The notes: a model not told the origin generated them from the letters alone. A stretch of 42,167 nucleotides of DNA from Desulfonatronum thioautotrophicum (GCF_000934745.1 NZ_JYNO01000022.1:1-42167); one strand, 5' to 3'. Counted from the stretch's first letter, positions 25,655 through 34,916 are shown. A program made the numbers and translations.

Positions 25655-27780
25655 CACCACAAAACGTGAAGGTCGCCCTGTCCAATGACCTGTTAACGTC
25701 CATAACCCGGATTTCGGGTTCAAAACAGGCCAAGGTAATCAACTTTATTCAAAAGTTTCAGGCCAATCCCAATTCGCCGGGCATCAATTACGAAAAGATT
25801 CACGTAGCCAGCGACCCGAACTTCCGCTCCGTGCGCATTGATGACGCGTACCGAGGCATCATCTTCAAGCCGGACACCGGAAACGTCTATGTCCTTTTGT
25901 GGGTGGACCTGCACGATGATGCCTATGCATGGGCCAAAAAGAAAAAATGCACCGTCAACCCGGAAACCGGGAGTCTGCAAATCTATGAGACGGAATTTTT
26001 TGGGGAGCAAAAAGAGGTTGCTTCAGACACGATTCCGGGCTTGTTTGACACCATCCACGACCGTCATTTGAAACGCTTCGGAGTGCCCGACGACCTTCTC
26101 CCGCACGTTCGCAAATTGAAAACCCCGGATGATCTGGAAGCAGTTGCCGCCAAGTTGCCCCAGGAAGCCTATGAGGCGCTCTTTTTTCTTGCTGACGGAT
26201 TCAGCATTGAAGATGTGTACAATGAGTTGCTGACCGAGGAAAAGCCCGCAACGCAGTCGACGCCCGTGGATCAGGAAGACTTTGCCTCGGCTTTGGACAA
26301 TCCGGACTCCAAGCGCAGATTTTTTATCGTGGACGACGACGAAGAATTGATGGCCATGCTTCAGGCCCCTCTGGAAAAATGGCGGGTCTTTCTGCACCCG
26401 AAACAACGCAGTCTGGTTGAGCGAAACTGGAACGGGCCGGTACGAGTGCTCGGTGGAGCCGGAACGGGCAAAACCGTGGCAGCCATGCACCGGGCAAAGT
26501 GGTTGGCGGAACAGATTTTCAATCTGCCTGGAGCCAAAATCCTGATGACCACGTTCACCAAGAATCTGGCGGCGGACATTCAGGCCAATCTGCGGAAGAT
26601 CTGTCCGGATGACACATTGAAACGAATCGAAGTCTCCAATCTGGACCGGTGGGTCGTCAATTTTCTGCGCAAAAACGGCTACGAATTCGATATCGCCTAT
26701 GACACCCGAACCGACTCCCTTTGGGCGCAAGCCCTGACCCATGCCCCCGGCGAACCAGCCCTGGAAACGACGTTTTTCCGGGAGGAGTGGGAAAACGTCA
26801 TCCAGCCTCAGGGCATTACCACCCAGCAGGAATATCTCAAGGCGTCACGAGTTGGACGAGGGGTCCGGCTCAACCGCAAGGACCGGCTGAACGTCTGGCC
26901 CGTATTCGAGGAATACCGCATCCTGCTCCATGAAAACGGACTCAAAGAGCCGGAAGATGCCATGCGGGACGCACGAATGCTGCTGCAAGAGCGTCCCGAA
27001 AGCATGGTCTTCAAATCCCTCATCGTGGACGAAGCCCAGGACATGGGAGCCCAGGCCTTCCTCTTGATCCGGAAAATGGTGCCGGAAGGGCCAAATGACC
27101 TCTTCATCGTAGGCGACGCGCATCAGCGCATCTACCGCCGCAAAGTCGTGCTCGGGCGATGCGGCATCAATATCGTCGGTCGCGGCAAAAAACTGCGCAT
27201 CAATTACCGCACCACCGACGAAACACGGGCCTGGGCCGAAAAATTGCTCAAAGGCCTGCCCATTGATGACCTGGACGGTGCCCAGGATGAAAACAGGGGG
27301 TACAAGTCGCTGTTTCACGGAGTCCAGCCCGAAGTCCGGTTTAGCGACTCCTTCCAGGAAGAACTGAATACCATCATGGCGCATATCCAGAAAATCGAAG
27401 CCCAGGGTGAAACATCCAGCAGCATTTGTCTCGTTGCCAGAACGAACAACCTGCTGGATCAATATCAACACGAACTGCACCATCGCCAGCGCAAGACCTA
27501 TAAAATCCTGCGCAGCGCACCGGAAGACCGCCGCCAGGATGGAATCCGTCTGGCCACGATGCACCGGGTCAAGGGCCTGGAATTCGATCACATGATCATC
27601 GCCGGAGTGAATGCAAACACCGTCCCATTGATGGGGGGCCATGCCCAGACCAGCGACACGGTCATTGCCAGGGAATACGAGACCATGGAACGCGCCCTGC
27701 TGTACGTGGCCGCTACTCGTGCCAGAAAATCCCTGCTGGTAACGTGCTTCGGGAAGCCGTCGTCGTTTTTGGTTAGTTAA
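25651..27780 (+). CDS. UvrD-type SF1A helicase with N-terminal RelE-like domain
   Basis: 709 residues; the start ATGA overlaps the previous stop, so translation is coupled. Residues 1-115 resemble a RelE/ParE toxin fold (INYEKI, SVRIDDAYRGIIF, VYVLLWVDLHDDAYAWA) fused to the helicase rather than standing free. A linker of about 120 residues follows. Helicase motifs: Walker A GGAGTGKTVAA near 267, motif Ia TTFTKNLA, motif II VDEAQD near 458, motif III GDAHQRIYRR near 487, motif IV INYRTTDE near 516, motif V TMHRVKGLEFD near 635, motif VI YVAATRARKSL near 685. It should translocate 3'-5' on single-stranded DNA. RelE-UvrD fusions are known in defence neighbourhoods; whether the RelE part cuts RNA, binds the ribosome or only binds nucleic acid is open. 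Nested cargo follows 33 bases downstream. Confidence 0.9.
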   Translation: MTPQNVKVALSNDLLTSITRISGSKQAKVINFIQKFQANPNSPGINYEKIHVASDPNFRSVRIDDAYRGIIFKPDTGNVYVLLWVDLHDDAYAWAKKKKCTVNPETGSLQIYETEFFGEQKEVASDTIPGLFDTIHDRHLKRFGVPDDLLPHVRKLKTPDDLEAVAAKLPQEAYEALFFLADGFSIEDVYNELLTEEKPATQSTPVDQEDFASALDNPDSKRRFFIVDDDEELMAMLQAPLEKWRVFLHPKQRSLVERNWNGPVRVLGGAGTGKTVAAMHRAKWLAEQIFNLPGAKILMTTFTKNLAADIQANLRKICPDDTLKRIEVSNLDRWVVNFLRKNGYEFDIAYDTRTDSLWAQALTHAPGEPALETTFFREEWENVIQPQGITTQQEYLKASRVGRGVRLNRKDRLNVWPVFEEYRILLHENGLKEPEDAMRDARMLLQERPESMVFKSLIVDEAQDMGAQAFLLIRKMVPEGPNDLFIVGDAHQRIYRRKVVLGRCGINIVGRGKKLRINYRTTDETRAWAEKLLKGLPIDDLDGAQDENRGYKSLFHGVQPEVRFSDSFQEELNTIMAHIQKIEAQGETSSSICLVARTNNLLDQYQHELHHRQRKTYKILRSAPEDRRQDGIRLATMHRVKGLEFDHMIIAGVNANTVPLMGGHAQTSDTVIAREYETMERALLYVAATRARKSLLVTCFGKPSSFLVS

Positions 27781-27813
27781 TAAATCTATGTCTGTAAGTT
27801 TTTGGAGGTGGTC

Positions 27814-29535
27814 ATGGTTGAGAAATTTGTTGTCGCATTATCAGGTGTAGATCCAAATAAAGCAGCTGACTATTTCCTGTTGTTAATATTTTTTATATTT
27901 ATAATTTCATTTTTTTTAATTAAACGCAGAAAAATGACGGAGTTCACCTCTTACTCTCCTGCCTTGTTAACAACTGTTGGTATATTGGGTACTTTTTTTG
28001 GAATAACAATTGGACTGTCAAGTTTTGAGTTTCATTCACATGAGGCTATAGACGAAAGTATACCAAAGCTACTTGGTGGATTGCGAATGGCTTTCATAAC
28101 AAGCATAGCTGGAATGTTTTTTTCTATAATTGTTAAATCATATATATCATGGAGCAATAGAAATCTTGATGACGAGCCTATTAATGTAACTCCTGAAAAA
28201 ATTTATCAAATACTCTCTGATCAAAAATACACGCTAGATTCTGTAAAAAATGCACTTTCTGGAGAAGATGACAGTAACGTTGTTACGCAATTACAAAAAA
28301 TGAGAAATGATATTAAAGACGGATTAAACGATGTGAAAACAAGAATATCAGATAAATTGGATTATATGCAAAAAACTATTGGTGATCAGAATGAAGGATC
28401 GCTAAATATGCAATTACTAGGTATAAAAAATGAAATTACCATACGCTCACAAGAAGTTCAAAAAGATTTGCAAGATTTTACAAACAAATTGTCAGAAATG
28501 GCTACAAAACATTTAATTGAAGCGTTAAACAATGTTATAAGTGATTTTAATAAAAATTTAACCGAACAATTTGGTGATAATTTCAAGCATTTGAATAAAG
28601 CAGTTGAAGAATTGGTTGTCTGGCAAGATGAGTATCGTCAACAAATGTCTGAGATGAAAAATGCTTTAGAAGTTAGCATTGAGTCATCAAAGTCCAGCGC
28701 AGAATCATTGGATGCTATCCAAAAACATGCATCATCAATCCCTCAAACAATGGAAGAACTTAAAAAAATACTAGAAGTTCTTGGTATAGAACTTACAGAG
28801 CTTGAAAAGCATTTAGGAGGGTTTGCCAAGATACGAGAAAAGGCCGAGGATGCTGTGCCAGCAATTGCCGCTCATGTCAGCAAGGTGACTGAACTCGTTG
28901 AAGATGCTGCGAAGCAGGGAAAAAATCTCCATGTAAAGTTTGTAGATGATTTCACAGAAATGATTGATTGGGTAACAGCTAAACTTAAGGATACTGTAAA
29001 TAGCATATCTGAAGAAAATGAAAAAATTTCTGATGTTATGTCTAATTCAGCAAAAGACATTTCGAAAGAAATGTCTAATACGATAGGCGAATTGAAGAGT
29101 TCTGGAGAACTTTTCAAAAGTGAAGGTTTAAAAATTGTACAGAGTTTTGGACATGAATTTGAAAAAGCATCTCTAAAGATTACATCTAATACACAAAAGA
29201 TGTTTCAAGAGCAGGAAAAAGCTCTATATGAACTTTCCAAAGATCTAAGCAACAGAATTGAAAAAATATTTTTAACACAAAGCAGCGAGTTAAGTAAACT
29301 TACGGCATCAGTAAGAGAAGAGGCTCAAAAAGCAACTGTCGAAAGAACCAAAATTATTGAAAATCAAATCAATGAAAACATGAAAGCTATTGATAAGGCC
29401 CTACAAGATGAGATTCAACGCGCAATGCAACAAATGGCTAACCATCTTGGATCAATTAGTAAAAAAATCATTGATGACTACAAAGGATTCATGGATATTG
29501 TTAAAAAACTATCAGAACAAGCGAAACAGCAATGA
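27814..29535 (+). CDS. zorA: ZorA: MotA/TolQ/ExbB-like channel subunit of Zorya
   Basis: 573 residues from ATG 27814, which has GGAGGTGG four bases upstream; a TTG at 27802 lies before that site and is rejected. Three membrane segments: residues ~20-36, ~50-70 (LLTTVGILGTFFGITIGLSS, the MotA/TolQ core) and ~92-110. The remaining ~450 residues form a long cytoplasmic coiled-coil tail rich in Lys, Glu and Asn. In Zorya, ZorA pentamers surround a ZorB dimer in the inner membrane as an ion-driven motor, and the tail is thought to carry the signal to the cytoplasm. The gene overlaps zorB by four bases. Very A/T-rich, in sharp contrast with the UvrD gene just before it, so probably acquired as a block. 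Confidence 0.9.
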   Translation: MVEKFVVALSGVDPNKAADYFLLLIFFIFIISFFLIKRRKMTEFTSYSPALLTTVGILGTFFGITIGLSSFEFHSHEAIDESIPKLLGGLRMAFITSIAGMFFSIIVKSYISWSNRNLDDEPINVTPEKIYQILSDQKYTLDSVKNALSGEDDSNVVTQLQKMRNDIKDGLNDVKTRISDKLDYMQKTIGDQNEGSLNMQLLGIKNEITIRSQEVQKDLQDFTNKLSEMATKHLIEALNNVISDFNKNLTEQFGDNFKHLNKAVEELVVWQDEYRQQMSEMKNALEVSIESSKSSAESLDAIQKHASSIPQTMEELKKILEVLGIELTELEKHLGGFAKIREKAEDAVPAIAAHVSKVTELVEDAAKQGKNLHVKFVDDFTEMIDWVTAKLKDTVNSISEENEKISDVMSNSAKDISKEMSNTIGELKSSGELFKSEGLKIVQSFGHEFEKASLKITSNTQKMFQEQEKALYELSKDLSNRIEKIFLTQSSELSKLTASVREEAQKATVERTKIIENQINENMKAIDKALQDEIQRAMQQMANHLGSISKKIIDDYKGFMDIVKKLSEQAKQQ

Positions 29536-30269
29536 CCATTCACAATCTATTTGGAAAAAAGCGTAGCAACGATGAAGGCTTTCATTGGCTTTCAGTTGGC
29601 GATTTGATGGCTGGCTTAATGATGATTTTTTTGTTTATCGCAATTACCTATATGCGTATGGTTGTAATAGAAAGAGATCGTGTTATGGAGGTTATTGTTG
29701 CTTGGGATAATACCCAAGAAGCGTTATATGAATCTTTATATGAAGAATTTAAAAATGATTTAGAAAAGTGGAACGCTGAAATAGAAAAAGAAACATTATC
29801 TGTCAGATTTCGTGAGCCAGATGTATTATTCCAACAAGGACAATCTGATCTTCAGGAAACATTTCAATTAATTCTTCAAGATTTTTTCCCACGCTACATC
29901 AGAGAACTTGACAAATTTTCAAGCTGTGATCCTAGCCCTGATGGAAAACCTCGTGGATGTGTAGAAGAAGTGCGCATTGAAGGCCATACATCAAGCGAGT
30001 GGAGCATTTCTGTAAGTCAAGAAGAAGCATATTTTTTGAATATGGCACTATCTCAGGGAAGAACAAGAAGTGTTCTTCAGTATTGCCTTTCTTTAGATAA
30101 CCTTGACATTTTTGAATGGCTGCATAGCAGAATTTCAGCTGTTGGCTTTTCTTCATCTCGTCCAATATTCGACAATTATGGAAATGAAGATAAAAAATTA
30201 TCACGACGAGTTGAATTTCGCGTAAGGACGACAGTCGAGAGAGAATTGATGAGAATTATTAAGGACTAA
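29532..30269 (+). CDS. zorB: ZorB: MotB/OmpA-like stator subunit of Zorya
   Basis: 245 residues with an N-terminal membrane helix (~21-41) that contains SVGDLMAGLMMIFLFI; the aspartate at residue 24 matches the conserved ion-conducting Asp of MotB/ZorB plugs. The periplasmic OmpA-like domain shows FREPDVLFQQGQ, VRIEGHTSS, LSQGRTRSVL and SRRVEFRV, the peptidoglycan-binding pattern. CDPSPDGKPRGC (two cysteines) may form a loop disulfide. The ATG overlaps the zorA stop, giving tight coupling and stoichiometric expression. With ZorA it would form the envelope-anchored motor that senses phage entry. All key residues appear intact. Confidence 0.9.
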   Translation: MTIHNLFGKKRSNDEGFHWLSVGDLMAGLMMIFLFIAITYMRMVVIERDRVMEVIVAWDNTQEALYESLYEEFKNDLEKWNAEIEKETLSVRFREPDVLFQQGQSDLQETFQLILQDFFPRYIRELDKFSSCDPSPDGKPRGCVEEVRIEGHTSSEWSISVSQEEAYFLNMALSQGRTRSVLQYCLSLDNLDIFEWLHSRISAVGFSSSRPIFDNYGNEDKKLSRRVEFRVRTTVERELMRIIKD

Positions 30270-30271
30270 AA

Positions 30272-31429
30272 ATGCCAATTATTGTAAATTATTCTATTTT
30301 AATGAATACCGTAAAAAGTATTGGTGCAAAATTTATTGAAGTTCCATTAAAAGCACAGTCTTTAGATCCACTTGAAGAGATTCGAATTAAAATTATTGAA
30401 GGAATAGAAATTGATATATCGGATGTCGATATTAACGAAGGTGCTTTGCTTAATTATAAAGGTCTCCATGTAATATTATATATAAAAGACCACAGAAAAT
30501 ATCTAGATAAAACAATTAACGGAACATCTAGCTATAGGTTTCACATATCAGATTGCGACAAGATCCAAGAAATGAAATCTAATCAAAGACTTGAACGATA
30601 TGTTGTGACACAAAACACATCTGGACAATTTAAAGTCACCGGAACAATAAATGGAAGGCAAAAAGAAGTTGTAGCAGAAATAAAAGTCTGTAAGCTATGT
30701 TTAAAAAAAATTAATTATAAAGGTTACGCGACAAAGGATATGTATCTGAAGAATCAGATTTTTGACAATTTTAAAATTCTTGATTTTTTTTCAATGTATA
30801 GTTCATACTTTTCAGAGTTACCTTTGTCGACAGATAATACAAAATTCGCTGGATATGGTCCGCAATGGAATGAAATTTCATATGATTTTAAAAATAAAAT
30901 TGGCTGGACATGTCAAAAATGCAATGTAAACTTATCATCAGTTGAAAATCGCTATCTATTACACGTGCATCACATTAATGGAAACACTAGTGACAATAAC
31001 CCTAATAACTTAATTTCTTTATGCAAGGATTGCCATTCAAAACAATTTCAACATGATCATATGTTCGTAAAAAGAAGCGAAAGGCGAATTATTAATCACT
31101 TGAGAAATATTCAATCAACAAAAAATTTTAATGTCATTAGTGGAACTAATATTAATGATTGGAAATCATTAGAAATGATTGTCGATCCTGCCCTTCATAA
31201 TTTACTTGACTTAGTAAAAAGACACGTCAAGCCAAAAAGCTTCCCAGTAGCTGGTTTTGAGCTTTTAAAAAATAATGAAGTTATTTCTGAACCTGTTGAA
31301 CTTGCATGGGTAAAAGAAAAAATTGCTTTAATGCTAAAAAAAGACAATGATACTGTTTCTGCATTCACAAGAGAAGGTTGGTCAATTTTTACCCCATCAG
31401 AAGCAATGTCACAATGGTTTAATTCATAG
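30272..31429 (+). CDS. zorE: ZorE-like HNH nuclease (Zorya type II effector)
   Basis: 385 residues, starting two bases after the zorB stop. An HNH nuclease lies in the middle to C-terminal half: a CQKC zinc pair near 214, the LHVHHINGNTSDNNPNNLI core near 230-248, and a CKDCH closing pair near 252. The N-terminal 200 residues are an uncharacterised domain containing another cysteine pair (CKLC near 144). The tail has AWVKEKIALMLK and a final FTREGWSIF segment. A zorA-zorB-HNH gene order defines Zorya type II, where ZorE attacks invading DNA and replaces the ZorC/ZorD pair of type I. A/T-rich like its partners. The nuclease is called with confidence; the subtype comes from gene order. Confidence 0.87.
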   Translation: MPIIVNYSILMNTVKSIGAKFIEVPLKAQSLDPLEEIRIKIIEGIEIDISDVDINEGALLNYKGLHVILYIKDHRKYLDKTINGTSSYRFHISDCDKIQEMKSNQRLERYVVTQNTSGQFKVTGTINGRQKEVVAEIKVCKLCLKKINYKGYATKDMYLKNQIFDNFKILDFFSMYSSYFSELPLSTDNTKFAGYGPQWNEISYDFKNKIGWTCQKCNVNLSSVENRYLLHVHHINGNTSDNNPNNLISLCKDCHSKQFQHDHMFVKRSERRIINHLRNIQSTKNFNVISGTNINDWKSLEMIVDPALHNLLDLVKRHVKPKSFPVAGFELLKNNEVISEPVELAWVKEKIALMLKKDNDTVSAFTREGWSIFTPSEAMSQWFNS

Positions 31430-31455
31430 TTTTTTCAAAGAGTATAAAATATAAT

Positions 31456-31471
31456 ATTTTGATATCAAAAT
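31456..31471. other. 16-base perfect palindrome after zorE
   Basis: ATTTTGATATCAAAAT, an A/T-rich perfect palindrome centred at 31463/31464, 26 bases after the zorE stop and followed by TTTTAATTT. It might act as a weak terminator or a protein-binding site. It lies at the right border of the Zorya cargo, just before the sbcC scrap. Confidence 0.35.
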
Positions 31472-31494
31472 TTTAATTTCTTCATACATCTGAC

Positions 31495-31755
31495 TTGCAC
31501 ATTCCAAGAATATCCAAAATCGTCAAAAGGAAAGTTGCCTTAGATTCATTGTTCCATGATGAAGGTTTTGGCACACTTGACGAAGAAGCTCTCGACACAG
31601 CCTTGGAAACCCTTGCAAATATGCACCACGAAGGCAAAGTCATCGGCGTGATTTCGCACGTACCTGCCCTGAAGGAGCGCATCAGTACTCAGATCATGGT
31701 GACACCACAAACTGGAGGCAGGAGCCGAATATCCGGACCTGGAGTTATACCGTAA
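31495..31755 (+). pseudogene. sbcC: C-terminal fragment of sbcC (SbcC/Rad50-type exonuclease ATPase)
   Basis: An 86-codon open frame reads the end of SbcC: Walker B/D-loop region LDSLFHDEGFGTLDEEALD, then H-loop GVISHVPALKERI and a terminal TGGRSRISGPG. Full SbcC is about 1000 residues; the Walker A, coiled coil and LSGGE signature are absent, and the residue before the DEGFGTLD motif is His where Leu is usual. It opens at a TTG with no ribosome binding site, so it is a decayed scrap rather than a gene. After it a short open frame in another register (NKQNLIAAQTSLKNL) ends at 31831, origin unknown. The whole gap 31430-31858 contains nothing else. It records an earlier gene replaced or truncated at this cargo site. 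Confidence 0.82.
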
Positions 31756-31858
31756 TGAAAACAAACAAAATTTAATTGCTGCACAGACATCCTTGAAAAA
31801 TTTGGGCTCTGCTTCAATCAACAAACCTTAAAAAGACGATAAGGCTTCATAAAGATTA

Positions 31859-33088
31859 ATGCCCTCCACCCTCGCCTGGATCGACCACGACACCGACGCC
31901 CGAGAACGCACCCTGCGCATCCTCTCTCTGTTCCAGGAACGTGAGACCCGCGACGAGCTGGGGCTGGGTTCTATTCGGGACAGTTTCGCCGACCAGCTCT
32001 TTCCCGGTACGAGCACCATCCAGACCCGGTTGCGGTACATGCTCTTCGTGCCGTGGATCTACAAATCCCTTGAAGACAAGAAAGTGCCGTCTTCGTCTTT
32101 CGCGCAGCAAGCAGACAAAATTGAACGGGCGTTGATCACCCCTTTGCTGGCCTCTGACGACCAGGCTGGCGTTTTCGGCAAAACCGCTGGCGGAAGGCTG
32201 AAGCGTTTGCCCAGTTCCGTTTATTGGTCCGGTCTGGGGGCCTGGGGCATCCGGGTCATGGACCTGTCGCAGGATGAGTATCATCGCCGGATTGACCAGA
32301 TCCATGAGCTTCGACGCAGTCTCAAGGAGGAAGAAAAGCTGGCCAGAGCGAGGGGTGATGATGTGGATATCGAAGCCCGACGACAGACAGAGACATGGCA
32401 TCCAGGCTTGCCGCCCATTCCTGACGGGTTTCCGGGCCAGGCGGATTTTGCCCTGAGCCGGGTGGAAGCAGAGTTCATCCGGGACCGCATTCGAATCAGT
32501 GCTCCGCAGAGCCTGTTGTCCTTTCTGACGCTGCACGGCAAGCCCACCGACGTCGCCTTTCCCTGGGAACACCCAGACCTGGGGTCTTTTTTGGACAGCC
32601 ATAAACTCCTGCTGGCCCATGCCCGACTATTCTCGGAAACCATGCATGGCGCAGCCCTCGCCTACAATTACCAGCTGGCCAAACTGCGTTCCAGCGATGA
32701 CCTCGCCGACACCCATGCCCAGAGCTTTCAGGACTGGAAAGAGACCCTGCCCCTGGCTGATGTCCACGCCTGGGATCTCAACGCACTCTGGGAGTCCACG
32801 AAGATTGACGGTCTGGCCATTCATCCCAGAACACAGGACTTTGTTCGGGCCTGGATCAACTTGGTCCGTCTGCATGCCGGGGATCTGCTGCACAATGCAG
32901 AGGCCGCCCAGCTCATCCGGCTGCGGGAGATGTGGCTCAAAAAAGGGCGCTCCAGGTTCTCCAATCAGCGAGCCCTGGAGCAGTGGGGCGGCTACTCCGG
33001 AACCGGACGCCTGGCCTACCGCTGGTCCAACGTGAAGACCTTACTGGATGACCTGTACCGTGGGTTGAAGGGGGTACGCCATGCTTAA
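31859..33088 (+). CDS. DUF6361 family protein
   Basis: 409 residues, GC-rich, marking the return of the core after the Zorya cargo. The N-terminus matches the DUF6361 pattern: LAWIDHDTDARERTLRI, DELGLGSIRDSFAD, LFPGTSTIQTRLRYMLFVPW. No nuclease or ATPase motif is visible; the product is helical with conserved Arg/Trp blocks (KRLPSSVYWSGLGAWGIR). DUF6361 genes are typically next to a PLD-fold gene and a helicase, as here: it overlaps the next gene by eight bases (33081-33088). The function is unknown; the tight coupling suggests a structural or DNA-recognition subunit. A weak AAGG lies about 14 bases upstream of the ATG. Confidence 0.82.
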   Translation: MPSTLAWIDHDTDARERTLRILSLFQERETRDELGLGSIRDSFADQLFPGTSTIQTRLRYMLFVPWIYKSLEDKKVPSSSFAQQADKIERALITPLLASDDQAGVFGKTAGGRLKRLPSSVYWSGLGAWGIRVMDLSQDEYHRRIDQIHELRRSLKEEEKLARARGDDVDIEARRQTETWHPGLPPIPDGFPGQADFALSRVEAEFIRDRIRISAPQSLLSFLTLHGKPTDVAFPWEHPDLGSFLDSHKLLLAHARLFSETMHGAALAYNYQLAKLRSSDDLADTHAQSFQDWKETLPLADVHAWDLNALWESTKIDGLAIHPRTQDFVRAWINLVRLHAGDLLHNAEAAQLIRLREMWLKKGRSRFSNQRALEQWGGYSGTGRLAYRWSNVKTLLDDLYRGLKGVRHA

Positions 33089-34916
33089 CCCGAACACCCG
33101 CGCTCTCTATACCGACATGCTGACCGCGCCTCCGGGAATGGTTTTCGAGGAAGCCGTTGCCGCAACGTTTTCCATGGACCCGATGGTGTTGCTGGAAGCG
33201 CCGGTACACTTGGCTTTGCAGGGCGCAGGCGGCAACGAGCTGGCGGACCCGTTGGCCATCCTGGATTCGGTTCGCCGTTTTTCACGCAAAATCACGGTAT
33301 GCGTCCAGAATGGGCAAATCCTCGTGCCCAGCAGCGCCAAGCCCAATCCGCTGTTCGGCCTCCTGGAAGAGATGTGCATTGAGATGGTCGTTCCCAAGGG
33401 AGGCGTCTTTCATCCGAAACTCTGGTGCATCCGCTTCCGGGACGTTCACAATAATGCGGACTGGATGCGTCTTGTGATCCTGAGCCGAAACATGACCCTG
33501 GATCGCTCCTGGGATTTGTCCCTGCAATTGGACGGCCCCGTGGGCAAACGCAACCAGGAACGCAATCGCCCTTTGGCCCGGTTTTTCAACCGGCTGCCAC
33601 GGCTGACCAAGCGCCCCTTGGCTGAAGAGCGAGCCGAGCAGCTTAGGCGCTTTTCCCGTGACGTCAAAAAGGTCCAGTGGGAGTTGCCAGACGGCTTTGA
33701 CGAGCTTTCGTTTTCGCTCCCTGGAGATACGAAATATCCATGGAATCCACCAAAAGCCAAACGGCTGATGGTTATTTCGCCTTTTTGCGCCGACCTGGCT
33801 TTGCAGCGTCTCACCCCAACCTGGGTTCACCCCGTGGCCCTTGTCTCGCGTCCAGAGACACTGGAAAGCCTCGACAGCGAAGTGTTGGCGAGGTTTGAAC
33901 GATGCCTGCATCTGCATGAGGCCGCGGAAACCGAGGAGGGAGAGGAAAATCCGTCCCCTCGGCGTCCCGTGGCCACCGGCCTGCACGCCAAAGTCTATAT
34001 TTTGGAAACCAGGCACTATTCCGACTTCACCCACATTGTCCTCGGCTCGGCAAATGCCACCAATGCGGCCCTGGTTCGCGGCGTGAACGTGGAGATCCTT
34101 GCCGAACTCAAGGGCAGAAAGAGCAGGGTCGGCGGAATCGACCAGATTCTGGATAAGGACGGCCTGGGGGAACTCCTTGCTGATTTTCACAAACCCGCCC
34201 CAGTGCCGCCAGACCCACGCCGTGCGGAAGCGGAGAAGGCCCTGGAAAACGCTCGAAATGCCCTGGCCAATGCTGAACTCTCCCTATCGTGCGAGCCTGT
34301 TGTGGGAACGCCTACCTGGAAACTGACCCTTACCGGCCCCATTCCCGTGTTGCCGGGCATTGTTCAGGCCATGGCCTGGCCCATCACCCTTGGTGATTCC
34401 CAAGCGAAGACCATCACGCAGAACAGTGCGGAACACGGAGGTGCGTCTCACCAAGGCCATGATCTTGGCGAGTTTTCCGCTGCGTCCCTGACCGGACTGA
34501 TCGCTTTTGCCCTGCAAACAGAGCACCCGGATGTTTCTGCCAGGTTTGTGCTGAACCTGCCGGTTTCCGGGATGCCAGATGAGCGCGACGCTTCCATCCT
34601 GCGCACTGTTCTGGCCAACAAGGATGGTTTTTTGCGTTATCTGCTGCTGCTTCTGGGGCAGGCAGCCGGGAACGGCACGATATCAGGGCAAGGGGTCGGA
34701 ACATGGCGGCGACTTTTCAGCAAGCTGGCACAAGGCGATGATGTGGCTTTGCTGGAAGAGTTGACCAGGGCCTATAGCCGGGCTCCGGAACGACTCTCGG
34801 ACGTGAAAAAACTGGTTCACGATCTGCAACAGACAGAGGCGGACATCATCCCTGAAAATTTCCTGGCACTTTGGTCCGTATTCGAGACCGCTCTGGAGCA
34901 ACGTCGTGAGCAATAA
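33081..34916 (+). CDS. Phospholipase-D-fold (HKD) nuclease-like protein
   Basis: 611 residues with two HKD-type motifs: HPKLW near 110 with SRNMTLDRSWD following, and HAKVYIL near 302 with GSANATNAAL near 323. These are the paired active-site halves of the PLD superfamily, which includes nucleases such as DrmC of DISARM. The C-terminal ~250 residues, after a helical Ala-rich linker (AEKALENARNALANAEL), are uncharacterised. It overlaps DUF6361 upstream by eight bases and the helicase downstream by eleven, so the three are almost certainly co-expressed and work together. A role as DNA endonuclease or phosphodiesterase is inferred from the fold; phospholipid cleavage cannot be excluded. Confidence 0.87.
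   Translation: MLNPNTRALYTDMLTAPPGMVFEEAVAATFSMDPMVLLEAPVHLALQGAGGNELADPLAILDSVRRFSRKITVCVQNGQILVPSSAKPNPLFGLLEEMCIEMVVPKGGVFHPKLWCIRFRDVHNNADWMRLVILSRNMTLDRSWDLSLQLDGPVGKRNQERNRPLARFFNRLPRLTKRPLAEERAEQLRRFSRDVKKVQWELPDGFDELSFSLPGDTKYPWNPPKAKRLMVISPFCADLALQRLTPTWVHPVALVSRPETLESLDSEVLARFERCLHLHEAAETEEGEENPSPRRPVATGLHAKVYILETRHYSDFTHIVLGSANATNAALVRGVNVEILAELKGRKSRVGGIDQILDKDGLGELLADFHKPAPVPPDPRRAEAEKALENARNALANAELSLSCEPVVGTPTWKLTLTGPIPVLPGIVQAMAWPITLGDSQAKTITQNSAEHGGASHQGHDLGEFSAASLTGLIAFALQTEHPDVSARFVLNLPVSGMPDERDASILRTVLANKDGFLRYLLLLLGQAAGNGTISGQGVGTWRRLFSKLAQGDDVALLEELTRAYSRAPERLSDVKKLVHDLQQTEADIIPENFLALWSVFETALEQRREQ

Noticed and set aside
25651-26010. RelE-like segment as a stand-alone toxin with its own antitoxin
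   Set aside because: It is in one continuous frame with the UvrD helicase and no antitoxin gene is adjacent.
27802-27813. TTG at 27802 as the start of zorA
   Set aside because: The GGAGGTGG ribosome binding site lies after it and serves the ATG at 27814.
10281-34916. Classical class 1 DISARM (drmD-drmMI-drmA-drmB-drmC)
   Set aside because: DrmA and DrmB functions would have to be fused in one 2165-residue chain, and UvrD and DUF6361 genes intervene before the PLD gene; the resemblance is partial only.
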